Assembly (NCBI RefSeq): GCF_036178845.1 | Contig: NZ_CP108070.1 | Location: 11,842,001 to 11,906,000 of the forward strand | Direction of reading: 5' to 3' | Length of the DNA stretch: 64,000 nt | Source of the DNA: Streptomyces sp. NBC_00271 | Lineage (GTDB): Bacteria > Actinomycetota > Actinomycetes > Streptomycetales > Streptomycetaceae | Part shown: positions 16,312-24,997 of the stretch, in pieces | Layout: the number at the start of each line of letters is the position of its first letter | Numbering within the stretch: the stretch's first letter is position 1 | Program-made: the position numbers and the translations under genes | Notes under the pieces: generated by a model | Seen by the model: the letters and a program-made list of their open reading frames with translations, nothing else | Told to the model about the DNA's origin: nothing | Database searches by the model: none

Positions 16312-18573
16312 GTGGGGCGACGCCAGGAACTCTCCGTCCTGCGCACCCTGCTGAGGACATCGCGCTTGCTCACGCTGACCGGAGCCGGAGGCGTCGGCAA
16401 GACGCGGCTGGCGCTGGAGTTCGCCAAAGGGCTGCCTGGGCGCTACGCGCGGGTTGACCTGATCGAACTCGACTCGCTGCACGACGACGCTCCGCTCGCG
16501 CAGTCCGTGGCCACCGCGCTGGGCGTGGGCGAGCGAGCGGGGCGATCCGGCACCGACGCCCTGGTCCGTGCGATCGGCAACACCTCCTGGCTTGTCATCC
16601 TGGACAACTGCGAACATCTGGCAGAGCCGTGCGCTCAGCTGGCCGCGACCCTGCTGAGTCACTGCCCCCGGTTGCGGATCCTGGCCACCAGCCGGGAGGC
16701 GCTGCGGGTTCCCGGAGAGACCGTGTTCCGGGTCGGCGAGCTGTCTCTGCCGCCTACCAGCACCGGTGACGACCCTGCCGCCCTCATGCGCTCGGACGCC
16801 GTCCGCTTGTTCGTCGAACGCGCCGCCAGCCGTGTGCCCGGCTTCACCCTCTGGCGTAGCAACGCTGCGACCGTTGCCGAGATATGCCGTCGGTTGGACG
16901 GTCTGACGCTCGGCATCGAACTCGCGGCGCACCGCGTCGGCACGCTCCCACTGGGCGACATCCTCGCCGGACTGGACAACCGGCTGTTCCAGCTGTCGCT
17001 TCTGACCGACGGAAGCCGGACCGGTCCCCGTCGTCACAACGGACTGACCGCCGCGATCGACTGGAGCCATCGGCTGCTCGAGCCGACGGAACAGGCGGTT
17101 TTCCGGCGCCTCGCGGTGCTCGTCGGAGGATTCGACACAGGCGCCGCCGAGGCAGTCTGCGCCGGCGGCGGCGTCGCCCCATGCCAAATTCTCGGCATCT
17201 TGTGCGGACTTGAGGCCAAGTCGCTGATCGTACGGCTGCCGGGCAACGCGTACCCCGCGCGCTTCCGGCAGCTGAACGCCGTTCGCGCCTGCGCCATGGA
17301 GCGTCTGATCGTGTCGGGCGAGCTGGACGCCGTACGGCGGCGGTCCCTCGACTGGCTGGGCAGCCTCGCGGAACTCACCGGTGGCGAGGTGTTCGCCGAC
17401 CAGGCAGGTGGGCCGCTCACCGGCGAACGGGACAATCTCGCAGCGGCCCTGGCCAGCGCCAACGGCAGCGATGGCCCCTTGAGTGACCGGCTGGCCCTGG
17501 AACTGGCCCGCGTGTACTACCAGCATGAACAGCCTTCGGCCGCTCGCTCGCTACTGGACGGACTTCTGCGGCTGCCTGCCGGGCCTGGCCTCGGCCGCGC
17601 GGTAGCGGCACTCGCCACCCGTGTCGCCTGCCAGCAGACCGACCTGGCCGCAGCGCTACGCCTTGGTGAGCAGGCGGTACGCCAGGAACGCACGCGTGAC
17701 CACCCCGCTGGTCTCGCCAATGCACTGGACGCGCGGGCGGCAGCACGGCTGTGCCGTGGTGAATTCGCCGCCGCCGTCGCGGACCTGCGCTATTGCCTGC
17801 GTGTCGTCTCCGCGCTCGGCCGACGGGAGGACACAGCATGGTGCACCCATCACCTGGCTTGGGCCCTGCTTCAGGCGGGCGAGGAGGCCGAGGCCGACTT
17901 GCTCATGGCTCGCTGTCTTCCGGTGCTCAGGGCGCAGGCGCACTGGAGCCGGGCTGCCGCCGCCCTACACACCGCCGGCGCCGTACGGCTGTCCCTGGGC
18001 CGTCTGGACAACGCCGAGGCACTGTTCGGCGAGGTGCTCCGGATCGTCCCCGAAGCAAGCTTCCACGCGCTGTACCCGGTCGAGGGCCTGGCCCTCGTGG
18101 CCGCCGAGAGCGGTGACTTGCGGCGAGCCCTGCGTTTGTACGAGGCGAGCGCGCAGGCACGCCGTCGGCTGGACACCGAGCCGGAGGACCCGTGGCGCCG
18201 ACGGGTGGAACTGACCGCGGCTCGTGCGCGAGCAGGGCTGTCGGCCGCTGCGCAGGACGCTGCTGTCAGCGGTGGCCGGCGACTGCGGGGAGACCGGCTC
18301 GTCGCATACGCCCTGCGGAGAGGGAGCGGCTACCCTAGCTCGGCCTCTGACGCCACGGCGGTCGTCGTGGACCAGTTCCCGCTCACGGGCCGGGAGTTCA
18401 CGGTCGCCGAGCTCGTCGCCGAGGGACTGACCAACCGCCAGATCGCTGCACGGTTAGGTCTTTCAGAGCGTACTGTCGCCACCCACCTGGACAAGGTCCG
18501 CGACAAACTGGGCCTGCGCTCACGCACCCGGATCGCTCTGTGGGTGGCCGCACGAACCAGGGACAATTCCTGA
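16312..18573 (+). CDS. Large LuxR-family regulator with NTPase domain; TTA codon
   Basis: About 753 residues: an N-terminal P-loop ATPase (Walker A LTGAGGVGKTRLALEFA, WLVILDNCEHL as Walker B, LRILATSREALRVPGE), a winged-helix/TPR middle and a C-terminal LuxR helix-turn-helix (LTGREFTVAELVAEGLTNRQ, IAARLGLSERTVATHLDKVR). Codon 715, inside the helix-turn-helix (18454-18456), is TTA, the rare leucine codon read by the bldA tRNA, so full-length product is probably made only late in development. Similarity to the family continues upstream of the GTG (GLPRALDSF) to a TAG at 16273-16275, so the start is uncertain and the gene may be slightly 5'-truncated. The target is unknown. Confidence 0.85.
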   Translation: MGRRQELSVLRTLLRTSRLLTLTGAGGVGKTRLALEFAKGLPGRYARVDLIELDSLHDDAPLAQSVATALGVGERAGRSGTDALVRAIGNTSWLVILDNCEHLAEPCAQLAATLLSHCPRLRILATSREALRVPGETVFRVGELSLPPTSTGDDPAALMRSDAVRLFVERAASRVPGFTLWRSNAATVAEICRRLDGLTLGIELAAHRVGTLPLGDILAGLDNRLFQLSLLTDGSRTGPRRHNGLTAAIDWSHRLLEPTEQAVFRRLAVLVGGFDTGAAEAVCAGGGVAPCQILGILCGLEAKSLIVRLPGNAYPARFRQLNAVRACAMERLIVSGELDAVRRRSLDWLGSLAELTGGEVFADQAGGPLTGERDNLAAALASANGSDGPLSDRLALELARVYYQHEQPSAARSLLDGLLRLPAGPGLGRAVAALATRVACQQTDLAAALRLGEQAVRQERTRDHPAGLANALDARAAARLCRGEFAAAVADLRYCLRVVSALGRREDTAWCTHHLAWALLQAGEEAEADLLMARCLPVLRAQAHWSRAAAALHTAGAVRLSLGRLDNAEALFGEVLRIVPEASFHALYPVEGLALVAAESGDLRRALRLYEASAQARRRLDTEPEDPWRRRVELTAARARAGLSAAAQDAAVSGGRRLRGDRLVAYALRRGSGYPSSASDATAVVVDQFPLTGREFTVAELVAEGLTNRQIAARLGLSERTVATHLDKVRDKLGLRSRTRIALWVAARTRDNS

Positions 18574-18881
18574 CGACGCAGGGCCTCAGTAATTACCCAA
18601 CAAGTGCGCGTATCGGACCCGAGTTCCTGCCTCGGCAAGACGGGTCCTTCTCGGACGAGGCCGGTGCCGCTCAGGCAGTGAGCTGGACTCCCGCGAGGCA
18701 GGTCGTCTGGAATGATCATAACGTCGTTCACGGGGAGCTGGGGCACCTTGCTTCGTCCTCCGCATCGCTCTGGGTTGTTCTGGCCAGACGCGTGTACGTC
18801 TGGCCAGAACTTGCGCTACTGCCAGCCGTGTTCCACGAGAGGGCTGCTCTCGCTCAGGTAGCCGTTCAGGCCGGCTTCCGG
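18574..18881. other. Intergenic, no gene seen
   Basis: The gap lies between the converging LuxR regulator and Nudix genes. A short inverted repeat (TCTGGCCAGA-type, around 18775-18805, CTGGCCAGACGCG...CGTCTGGCCAG) could stop transcription from one or both sides. Confidence 0.4.
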
Positions 18882-19190
18882 TTACTCGATGATGTCGTCG
18901 GGCAGGTCGTGGACAGTGAACCATTCGAGTGTCATGCACTTTTCTGGCTCCTTGTTGACGGGCTGTCCCTCCCACTTCGTGGCTTCGAAGAAGAAGCCGA
19001 TCCGCTCGACGTCCTGACTCTGCCGGTGGTGTACAACCTGGACCAGGCGAAGGTGCGCCGGGTCGACGGTGATGCCGGTCTCCTCGTACAGCTCGCGGGC
19101 AGCGCCGACGGGCAGGGGCTCGCCCTGGTCGAGCTTCCCGGAAGGCATGTGCCACCGGCCGTAGCCGTACGGGCCGCCCGCGTGGCTCAC
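18882..19190 (-). CDS. Nudix hydrolase, short at both ends
   Basis: This 102-residue protein holds a complete Nudix box (GKLDQGEPLPVGAARELYEE, TGI; G-x5-E-x7-RELxEETGI), so it could hydrolyse a nucleoside diphosphate derivative. Full-length relatives are about 140-160 residues. The first beta strands before GYGRWHMPSG and the last helix are absent. No good ribosome site precedes the GTG at 19190. It may be a truncated, inactive copy. Confidence 0.6.
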   Translation of the reverse strand: MSHAGGPYGYGRWHMPSGKLDQGEPLPVGAARELYEETGITVDPAHLRLVQVVHHRQSQDVERIGFFFEATKWEGQPVNKEPEKCMTLEWFTVHDLPDDIIE

Positions 19191-19366
19191 CCTGGGTTCG
19201 GTGAGGGCCCAGCTCAGCGGTGCATCTCGACTACAGCAAACCGCCGTTGATTGTGATTGACCGCACGATGTGTCACGGGCTATGGCACGTGCCGACAGCC
19301 GCTTCAGCCTTCGGTATCGTCCGCCGCGTCGCTCAAGACACGGACACGTTAAGAGCTAACAGTCGA

Positions 19367-19627
19367 TCATGAGGCTGGCTTCACTACGTGCCCCAAGGCG
19401 ATGAGGCCGATTCCGACCACGAGAAACGACGAATGCTCGAACCCGCTCCACGCAACGAACAGGGCACCCGCTCCCCAGAGTCTCGGCTGCCGAACATGGC
19501 GCTGTAGCCATCGGCCTGGCATACGTCCCAGGAGCAGGGCGTGGAGGCCGAGAACAGCACAAGCAAGCCAGATCGCCCCCACCATGGCAATCAGCGGCAG
19601 AAGCATGCCCGCAAACGACGTTGACAT
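19367..19627 (-). CDS. Small membrane protein, three predicted helices
   Basis: This 86-residue protein has hydrophobic segments FAGMLLPLIAMVGAIWLACA, VLGLHALLL, WGAGALFVAWSGF and FLVVGIGLIALGHVV. ATG at 19627 is preferred because GGGGGA is five bases upstream; an ATG six bases earlier is possible. Its family was not recognised. A strong hairpin at 19719-19751 lies on its upstream side. Confidence 0.55.
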   Translation of the reverse strand: MSTSFAGMLLPLIAMVGAIWLACAVLGLHALLLGRMPGRWLQRHVRQPRLWGAGALFVAWSGFEHSSFLVVGIGLIALGHVVKPAS

Positions 19628-19718
19628 GGTCATCCCCCGGTAGACCTCGCTGGCGGCCCTGTTACCCACCCGCGAGTCTCCCACGTCCTTACAGACCGCG
19701 GTCGATGGAAGCAAGGCC

Positions 19719-19751
19719 AGAGGGTCCTCACCGATTCGGTAAGGACCCTCT
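19719..19751. terminator. Long hairpin, likely terminator
   Basis: AGAGGGTCCT pairs with AGGACCCTCT, and the stem continues past a mismatch with ACCGA/TCGGT. It would end transcription leaving the kinase gene (leftward) and so insulates the small membrane protein gene. Confidence 0.7.
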
Positions 19752-20033
19752 GATCCGTCACTTCTCTACCGGGGATTTGAACCCAAGATGCCTTCGTCCC
19801 GAAGCAACTTGGGCGGGGGCTCTGCCGTGGAGTGGTGTGGCTCTCGACTTGTCGCAGATCAACTCCGCCAGCCCAGGCCAGAGCGGGGTGGGGGCGGTCG
19901 CCTGTGGGTGTCGCCTGTCGTCGCCGGTCGGCCTCGCACGGCCCAGGGACGGCCCAGCGCGGTACTCGGTCGGAGCCTCGTGGCGATGTCAGTGCCAGTG
20001 GTTACGACCGGTGGGACAAAGCGCTCTTTCAGA
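19752..20033. other. Intergenic, T-arm-like sequence only
   Basis: No gene is supported here. Around 19768-19785 the sequence ACCGGGGATTTGAACCC resembles a tRNA T arm, but the rest of a tRNA is absent. Confidence 0.35.
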
Positions 20034-21131
20034 CTAAAACTGCTTGCCCAACCACTTGCCGATGAGGATCGCGCTGACCAGCAGCAGCACACCGGCCACG
20101 ACCAGCAGGATCGTCGACGTGTTGTTGTTCTTCTTCTGCCGGCGACGGTCCGGGCGCTCGTTGTAGAGGTTCATCGGCGGCAGCATCGTGGTCGGGCCGG
20201 CGCTGGAGTCCGTGCGCAGAGCCGTCGTCGGCTGATCGTCGGGGTAGCCGCCGTAGCCGACGGAGCCCATGGCCGCTGCGGCGGCGACCGGCTGGCCGTC
20301 GAGGCAGGCCTCGATGTCGGAACGCATCTCGTCGGCGGACTGGTAGCGGTAGTTCGGGTCCTTGACCAGCGCCCGCATCACGATCGCGTCCATCTCGGGC
20401 GTGATCTCGGGGTTGAAGACGCTCGGCGGCTGCGGCTCCTCGCGGACGTGCTGGTAGGCCACCGCGACCGGGGAGTCGCCCACGAAGGGCGGGCGGACTG
20501 TCAGCAGCTCGTAGAGGAGGCAGCCGGTCGAGTAGAGGTCCGAGCGCGCGTCGACCTGCTCGCCCTTCGCCTGCTCCGGGGAGAGGTACTGGGCGGTGCC
20601 GATGACTGCGGCCGTCTGCGTCATCGTCATGCCGGAGTCGCCCATGGCGCGGGCGATGCCGAAGTCCATGACCTTGACCTGGCCGTTGCGCGTCAGCATG
20701 ACGTTCGCGGGCTTGATGTCGCGGTGGACGATTCCGGCGCGGTGGGAGTACTCCAGGCCCTGGAGGATGCCGATGGTCATCTCCATGGACCGCTCCGGCA
20801 GCAGCTTGCGGCCGCTGTGAAGAAGCGTGCGGAACGTCGACCCGTCGACGTACTCCATCACGATGTACGGGATCGAGACCCCGTCGATGTGGTCCTCGCC
20901 CGTGTCGTGCACCGCGACGATCGTGGGATGGTTGAGCGAGGCGGCCGACTGGGCCTCCCGGCGAAACCGGGCCTGGAAGGACGGATCGCGTGCGAGGTCC
21001 GCGCGCAGCGTCTTCACCGCCACGGAGCGGCCGAGCCTGGTGTCGTGCGCCAGGTAGACCTCGGCCATGCCGCCACGGCCGAGCACATGGCCCAGCTCGT
21101 ACCGGCCGCCGAGGCGACGCGGCTCTTCCAT
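20034..21131 (-). CDS. Membrane Ser/Thr protein kinase (PknB-like) without PASTA domains
   Basis: This 365-residue Hanks-type kinase has a glycine loop LGRGGMAEVYLAHD, Lys in VAVKTLR, catalytic HRDIKPANVML, DFG in VMDFGIARA, activation segment GTAQYLSPEQAKGE and one membrane helix STILLVVAGVLLLVSAILIG. The protein ends eight residues after the helix (KWLGKQF). Streptomyces and Mycobacterium PknB kinases with this very similar catalytic domain normally continue into several extracellular PASTA repeats that bind peptidoglycan fragments. This copy has lost them, so it could not sense muropeptides in that way. ATG at 21131 is supported by AGGAA five bases upstream. It is probably a truncated duplicate of a core kinase gene. 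Confidence 0.9.
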   Translation of the reverse strand: MEEPRRLGGRYELGHVLGRGGMAEVYLAHDTRLGRSVAVKTLRADLARDPSFQARFRREAQSAASLNHPTIVAVHDTGEDHIDGVSIPYIVMEYVDGSTFRTLLHSGRKLLPERSMEMTIGILQGLEYSHRAGIVHRDIKPANVMLTRNGQVKVMDFGIARAMGDSGMTMTQTAAVIGTAQYLSPEQAKGEQVDARSDLYSTGCLLYELLTVRPPFVGDSPVAVAYQHVREEPQPPSVFNPEITPEMDAIVMRALVKDPNYRYQSADEMRSDIEACLDGQPVAAAAAMGSVGYGGYPDDQPTTALRTDSSAGPTTMLPPMNLYNERPDRRRQKKNNNTSTILLVVAGVLLLVSAILIGKWLGKQF

Positions 21132-21595
21132 AGCTTTCCTACCAGCCCTCTCCGTCGGTCCCGACCACACCCGCGTGTGGTCCGGCGGTGTGCTGTTCGG
21201 GCATACGGTACCCGGCTCGCTGTGCGGGGTCGCTGCGATGGCGTTTGATGCCGAGGTATTTGGATCTAGACCGGCACTCAGTCGTACACCCTCGTTTCAG
21301 GTCGCCCGAAGCCAAACGTCGCAGTCAGACCTGATTAGGCATCAGTGATCCTGCAGTCCCACGGCGGTGCGCCAAGGGCCTGTCCGACGGGTCAGTGTGC
21401 GCAGAGATGGATGTCTGCCGCTGTCAGTGGTGTAGGAGAGGATGGGCCGTGTTGATCATTTGCGTCGAGGGGACAGCATGGCTGAGAAGCTGTTGTTTCC
21501 GGACTTGAGGGCTGTGTTTCCGCTGGTCGGGCGTAGGTTCGGAGATCCCGTGGGAGTAGTCGCCTGTCGTGCAGTCGCTCCTCGGGAGGTCGTGA
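21132..21595. other. Intergenic; start of an IS-associated region
   Basis: Contains the kinase promoter and, from about 21478, a plus-strand frame MAEKLLFPDLRAVFPLVGRR that ends within 60 codons and is out of frame with the next gene. It may be the decayed beginning of the IS-associated protein at 21596. No other feature is seen. Confidence 0.35.
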
Positions 21596-22132
21596 ATGCC
21601 GTCGGTGGTTGGGCTGTTGGAACAGCGTGAGCTGGGTGCTCGCCGTCGCGTGGACGAGCTGCGAGAGGAGGCCGACCGCATCCAGGCCGAGCTGGCCGCG
21701 GCCGAGCAGGAATGGCAGGAGTGGAGGATCGCCCGCAGGCGGGTCGATACGGTGCTCGCTCCGGATGGCGGCGACACCGCCGGCACGGAGATCACCCCGG
21801 GTGCGCTGGATGCGGACGCACCGTCGGCGCCCCGGGGTGCGGTGAAGCCGAAATCGCAGGTGCCGGTGTGGCGTGAGGAGTTGCCCTGGTCGGTGCTGTC
21901 GGTGGACTACCAGCGTATCCTTCAGGCGCTCGCGGACCGTGTCCGGCTTCATCAAGGGCCGGTGACCTGCCAGGAGATGGCCGCCGTGTTTGGCATGGAT
22001 GTGGTGCCGGCGCGAGTGGAGGCACTGCGGTCGAAGGCGAAACGACTGGTCGCGCGCGGCTGGCTGGCCGAACCCGCGCCGGGCCGGTTCACGCTCGCGC
22101 AGGGTGTGGCCGGGCCAGGCGGCGGGTCATGA
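21596..22132 (+). CDS. Coiled-coil hypothetical protein, IS-associated
   Basis: This 178-residue protein begins MPSVVGLLEQRELGARRRVD, followed by an alpha-helical coiled-coil (REEADRIQAELAAAEQEWQE) and a C-terminal winged-helix-like part (LSVDYQRILQALADRVRLHQ...VTCQEMAAVFGMDVVPARVE). Proteins of this type recur next to transposase genes in Streptomyces; their role is unknown. Its 3' end overlaps the convergent transposase gene by 44 bases, so the last residues may come from the inserted element. Confidence 0.55.
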   Translation: MPSVVGLLEQRELGARRRVDELREEADRIQAELAAAEQEWQEWRIARRRVDTVLAPDGGDTAGTEITPGALDADAPSAPRGAVKPKSQVPVWREELPWSVLSVDYQRILQALADRVRLHQGPVTCQEMAAVFGMDVVPARVEALRSKAKRLVARGWLAEPAPGRFTLAQGVAGPGGGS

Positions 22133-23006
22133 GCAGGATCATCGACCAGTAGACCATCGCCTCGGCGCTGGTGGTGCGCCGCTCGTAGTCCCGCGTCAGG
22201 CGGCGGGTGCGCATCAGGTGGGCGAAGAGGCGCTCGACGATCCACCGCTTGGGCAGCACCACGAACCCCTTCTGGCCGTCGCTGCGCTTGACGATCGCGA
22301 GGACCAGCGCGAGCGTGGCCAGGCAGTACTCGACGAGGCTGCCGGTGTATCCGCCGTCGGCCCAGACCATGGCCAGCCGGTGGTGTGCGTCGGCGACTTG
22401 GCGCAGCAGGACCTGGGCGGCGATGCGGTCGCCGGTGTCCGCGGCGGTGACCATCACCCCCAGCAGCAGACCGAGGGTGTCGACCACGACGTGCCGCTTG
22501 CGCCCATTGATCAGCTTGCCGCCGTCGAACCCGCGGCTGTCCGATCCGACGACGGCGTCCGCCTTGACGGACTGCGAGTCGATCACGCCGGCCGTCGGCT
22601 CCGTGTCCCGCCCCTCCCTCTCGCGGATCCTCGAGCGCAGCCGGTCGTGGAACTCCTTGACCAAGGCGTGGTCGCGCCAGCGGCGGAAGAACGCGTATAC
22701 CCGGTCCCATGGCGGGAAGTCGGCGGGCATGGCCCGCCACTTGATGCCGTTGTCGACGAGGTAGCGGATTGCATCGAGTATCGCCCGGTGGCAGTACCCC
22801 TCGGGCTGCCCTCCCCGGCCGCGCATCCAGCCTGGCACCGGCAGCAGCGGCCGGACCACGGCCCATTCCGCGTCCGTCATGTCCGAGGGATACCGCCGAA
22901 CACGTTCCGGGTGATCGGCCGCATTCCCGAACCGGTGAGCGACACAATCACACGTCGGTGCAGCCGAGTTGAACTCCACCGGCGCGAGCGCGTACAACTG
23001 CGGCAA
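22089..23006 (-). CDS. IS5-family transposase
   Basis: The 305-codon frame has the N-terminal IS5 domain (DMTDAEWAVVRPLLPVPGW, YLVDNGIKWRAMPADFPPWD) and a DDE catalytic core: GVIDSQSVKADA with the first Asp, AMVWADGGYTGSL with the second Asp, and the terminal YERRTTSAEAMVYWSMILLM with Glu. The first ~40 codons before RRYPSDMT are not typical, so translation may start later. All three acidic residues are present, so it may be active. Element ends and target duplication were not located. Confidence 0.85.
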   Translation of the reverse strand: MPQLYALAPVEFNSAAPTCDCVAHRFGNAADHPERVRRYPSDMTDAEWAVVRPLLPVPGWMRGRGGQPEGYCHRAILDAIRYLVDNGIKWRAMPADFPPWDRVYAFFRRWRDHALVKEFHDRLRSRIREREGRDTEPTAGVIDSQSVKADAVVGSDSRGFDGGKLINGRKRHVVVDTLGLLLGVMVTAADTGDRIAAQVLLRQVADAHHRLAMVWADGGYTGSLVEYCLATLALVLAIVKRSDGQKGFVVLPKRWIVERLFAHLMRTRRLTRDYERRTTSAEAMVYWSMILLMTRRLARPHPARA

Positions 23007-23264
23007 CAGGGTCTCCTGGATCTCGGTTGGCTTCGCAACCCCGAGCTACCAAGAGGCCCTGTACTCATGCCCGCAGCCAGCTGCGATCACCCGATCGAGA
23101 CTCCCGTTCGATGCGCACCCCTCAAGATCGGAACGACAACAGCTACTGAGTTTTGACTCCGTCTGGCGGCGCCGAGAAAGTGTGTAAGTGAGCCTTGACT
23201 CCACTGGAGGGCTGGCGGGTGGGACCGGGGTGGCAAACACAGCCTCGGCCGCCGGCCGTGACCC

Positions 23265-23908
23265 TTACGGGGGTGTCTGTGGGACGTCGTCGACGCCCCA
23301 GTAGTGAGCGCAAATGGTGAAGCCGAGGTCGCTGGTGCCTTCAGGTAGGCGGCGTTGGCCTGCCGGTACAGGCCGACGTCGAGCGCGTAGCCGTCGCGGT
23401 CGCCTGCCTTTGCCCGGCCGATTGCGCCCTGGAGGAAGGAGTTGGCGGCGAAGTAGCTCGACTTGATCGATGCTAACGAGCCGATGTCCTTTGGGGCCAT
23501 GCCCGTCGGGGCGGAATAGGTGGTCCAAACGAGGCCCATCTGCTGGCGTACTTTCAGGACGTCCAGATCATCGGCGGCGACCCGGGCGAATCCGGTGTCT
23601 TTGTTCTTGTTCGGAACCTGTCCCGCGTAGGGCTTGCAAAAGGTCTCGAGCGTTTTGACGAAGCTGTCCTTGGTCAACTGGGCGGGATCCGGGGGCGGTG
23701 CGGCGATACGGTTGCGCAGATCGGACCAGGTACCGATCCCGAAGAAGAACGCCGCAAGCGCCAGATACACGGTGAACGTGCTCCACTGCTGGAACCAGCT
23801 CTTTTCCGCCTTGCGCTGGTCGTCCACGTAGGCGGCTATGCGGTCGAGCTTCTCCCTATCGGTCTCATGCGCGCTGGTGGCTCCGGACCCGTGGTCGGCG
23901 GTTGTCAT
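23265..23908 (-). CDS. Membrane-anchored hypothetical protein, frameshift near 3' end
   Basis: The product starts MTTADHGSGATSAHETDREK and has one membrane helix (TFTVYLALAAFFFGIGTW) followed by an extracytoplasmic part. Near 23337 the reading frame breaks. After NAAYLK the sensible continuation GTSDLGFTICAHYWGVDDVP QTPP then stop lies one frame over, as if a G were missing in AAGGC. With the shift corrected the protein is about 214 residues. Without it, it would read on to 23087 with an arginine-rich tail. Function unknown. Confidence 0.55.
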
Positions 23909-24010
23909 GAACGATGAATATCGGCTCCGCGGTCATACGGGAACTCCGTTGCCCGCGAAGGAGGAGACCAAGCAGGCCGAGGTGCAGTCCAGCAGGAGCC
24001 TGTGGTCGGG

Positions 24011-24886
24011 TCAGCGCAGGCGAACCACAGTGACGACCGCGTGCCGGGTGGTGCCTGCCACGACCTCTACGACGACCTTCCCGCTCGCGGGTGTGTAGGC
24101 GTCGCCGCCCTGCGTGTACGCGCGTCCGGACTGGGGGGCCAGGCGCGGGGCGATCCGGGTGGCCAAGGCCGTGGTCAGGCGCTGGGACAGCGCGACGCGG
24201 CCGTCGGGGAGCCGTACGGCGAGTGCCCGCGGCTGGCGCGCGGTGCCGGTGAATCCGGCCACGGTCGCCTCGATCGTGTCCGCGTGGCGGATCTTCAACC
24301 ACGCTCCGGCACGGCCGGCCCGGTAGGGGGAGGTGGTGCGTTTGGCGACGATGCCTTCGACGCCCTGGTCGTGGAGGGTGTCGTACCAGGTGAGTGCGGT
24401 GTCGCGGTCGGTGGTGCTAGAGACGGCCTGGATCGGGGTGTTCGCGGGCAGGCCTGCCAGGAGGCTGAGAAGAGCAGCGCGGCGCTCGCTGTACGGCTGC
24501 GCTCGTATGTCCCCGTTCGGCGGTGGCAGTTGCAGTGCGTCGAAGGCGATGTAGTGCGCGGGGCGCTGGGCGGCCAGGCGGCGGGCGCGGGTGGGGGAGG
24601 AGGCGGCTCGGGCCTGTGCGGCCTCGAAGCTGATCCGTCCGTCCTCGGTGGTGATGACGGCCTCGCCGTCGAGAACGGTCCCGGCTGGGAGGTGGTGGCC
24701 GGCGAGGGCGAGGTCTCCCCATGCGGCGGTGACGTCGCGTCCGGAGCGGGCCTGCAGGCGGACCCCGGCTTCGGTCCGCCACATGATCATTCGGTGGCCG
24801 TCGAGTTTCACCTCATAGCTCCAGTCCGTTCCGGTGGGCAGTTCCGGTACGGGCTGGGCGAGGGCGACGGAGGCGGGCCAGTCCAC
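24011..24886 (-). CDS. ATP-dependent DNA ligase (LigC/LigD-ligase type)
   Basis: This 291-residue stand-alone ATP-dependent ligase has motif I YEVKLDGHRMI with the adenylated lysine, motif III LDGEAVI, IFDAL-like YIAFDALQL, motif IV GVEGIVAKR, motif V WLKIR and an OB-fold C-terminus (ATVAGFTG...). There are no polymerase or nuclease domains, so it is not a full LigD. It is divergent from the Ku gene, 111 bases away. Together they would form a minimal non-homologous end-joining pair, with gap filling by other enzymes. Confidence 0.92.
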   Translation of the reverse strand: MDWPASVALAQPVPELPTGTDWSYEVKLDGHRMIMWRTEAGVRLQARSGRDVTAAWGDLALAGHHLPAGTVLDGEAVITTEDGRISFEAAQARAASSPTRARRLAAQRPAHYIAFDALQLPPPNGDIRAQPYSERRAALLSLLAGLPANTPIQAVSSTTDRDTALTWYDTLHDQGVEGIVAKRTTSPYRAGRAGAWLKIRHADTIEATVAGFTGTARQPRALAVRLPDGRVALSQRLTTALATRIAPRLAPQSGRAYTQGGDAYTPASGKVVVEVVAGTTRHAVVTVVRLR

Positions 24887-24997
24887 CCGTCCAGCCTGCG
24901 GCGGTGTCAGCTGTGGTGCGCGTCGGTGTCGTCGGGAAGCGGGCCGCTCTGGGGGCTTCTAGGCTGGTGGGGCTCGGGGTTGTCGTGGAGGTCTGTG

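Noticed and set aside
19766..19800. tRNA-like T arm (ATTTGAACCC)
   Set aside because: Only the T arm resembles a tRNA, the stem pairs badly and no other arms are present; at most an old attachment-site scrap.
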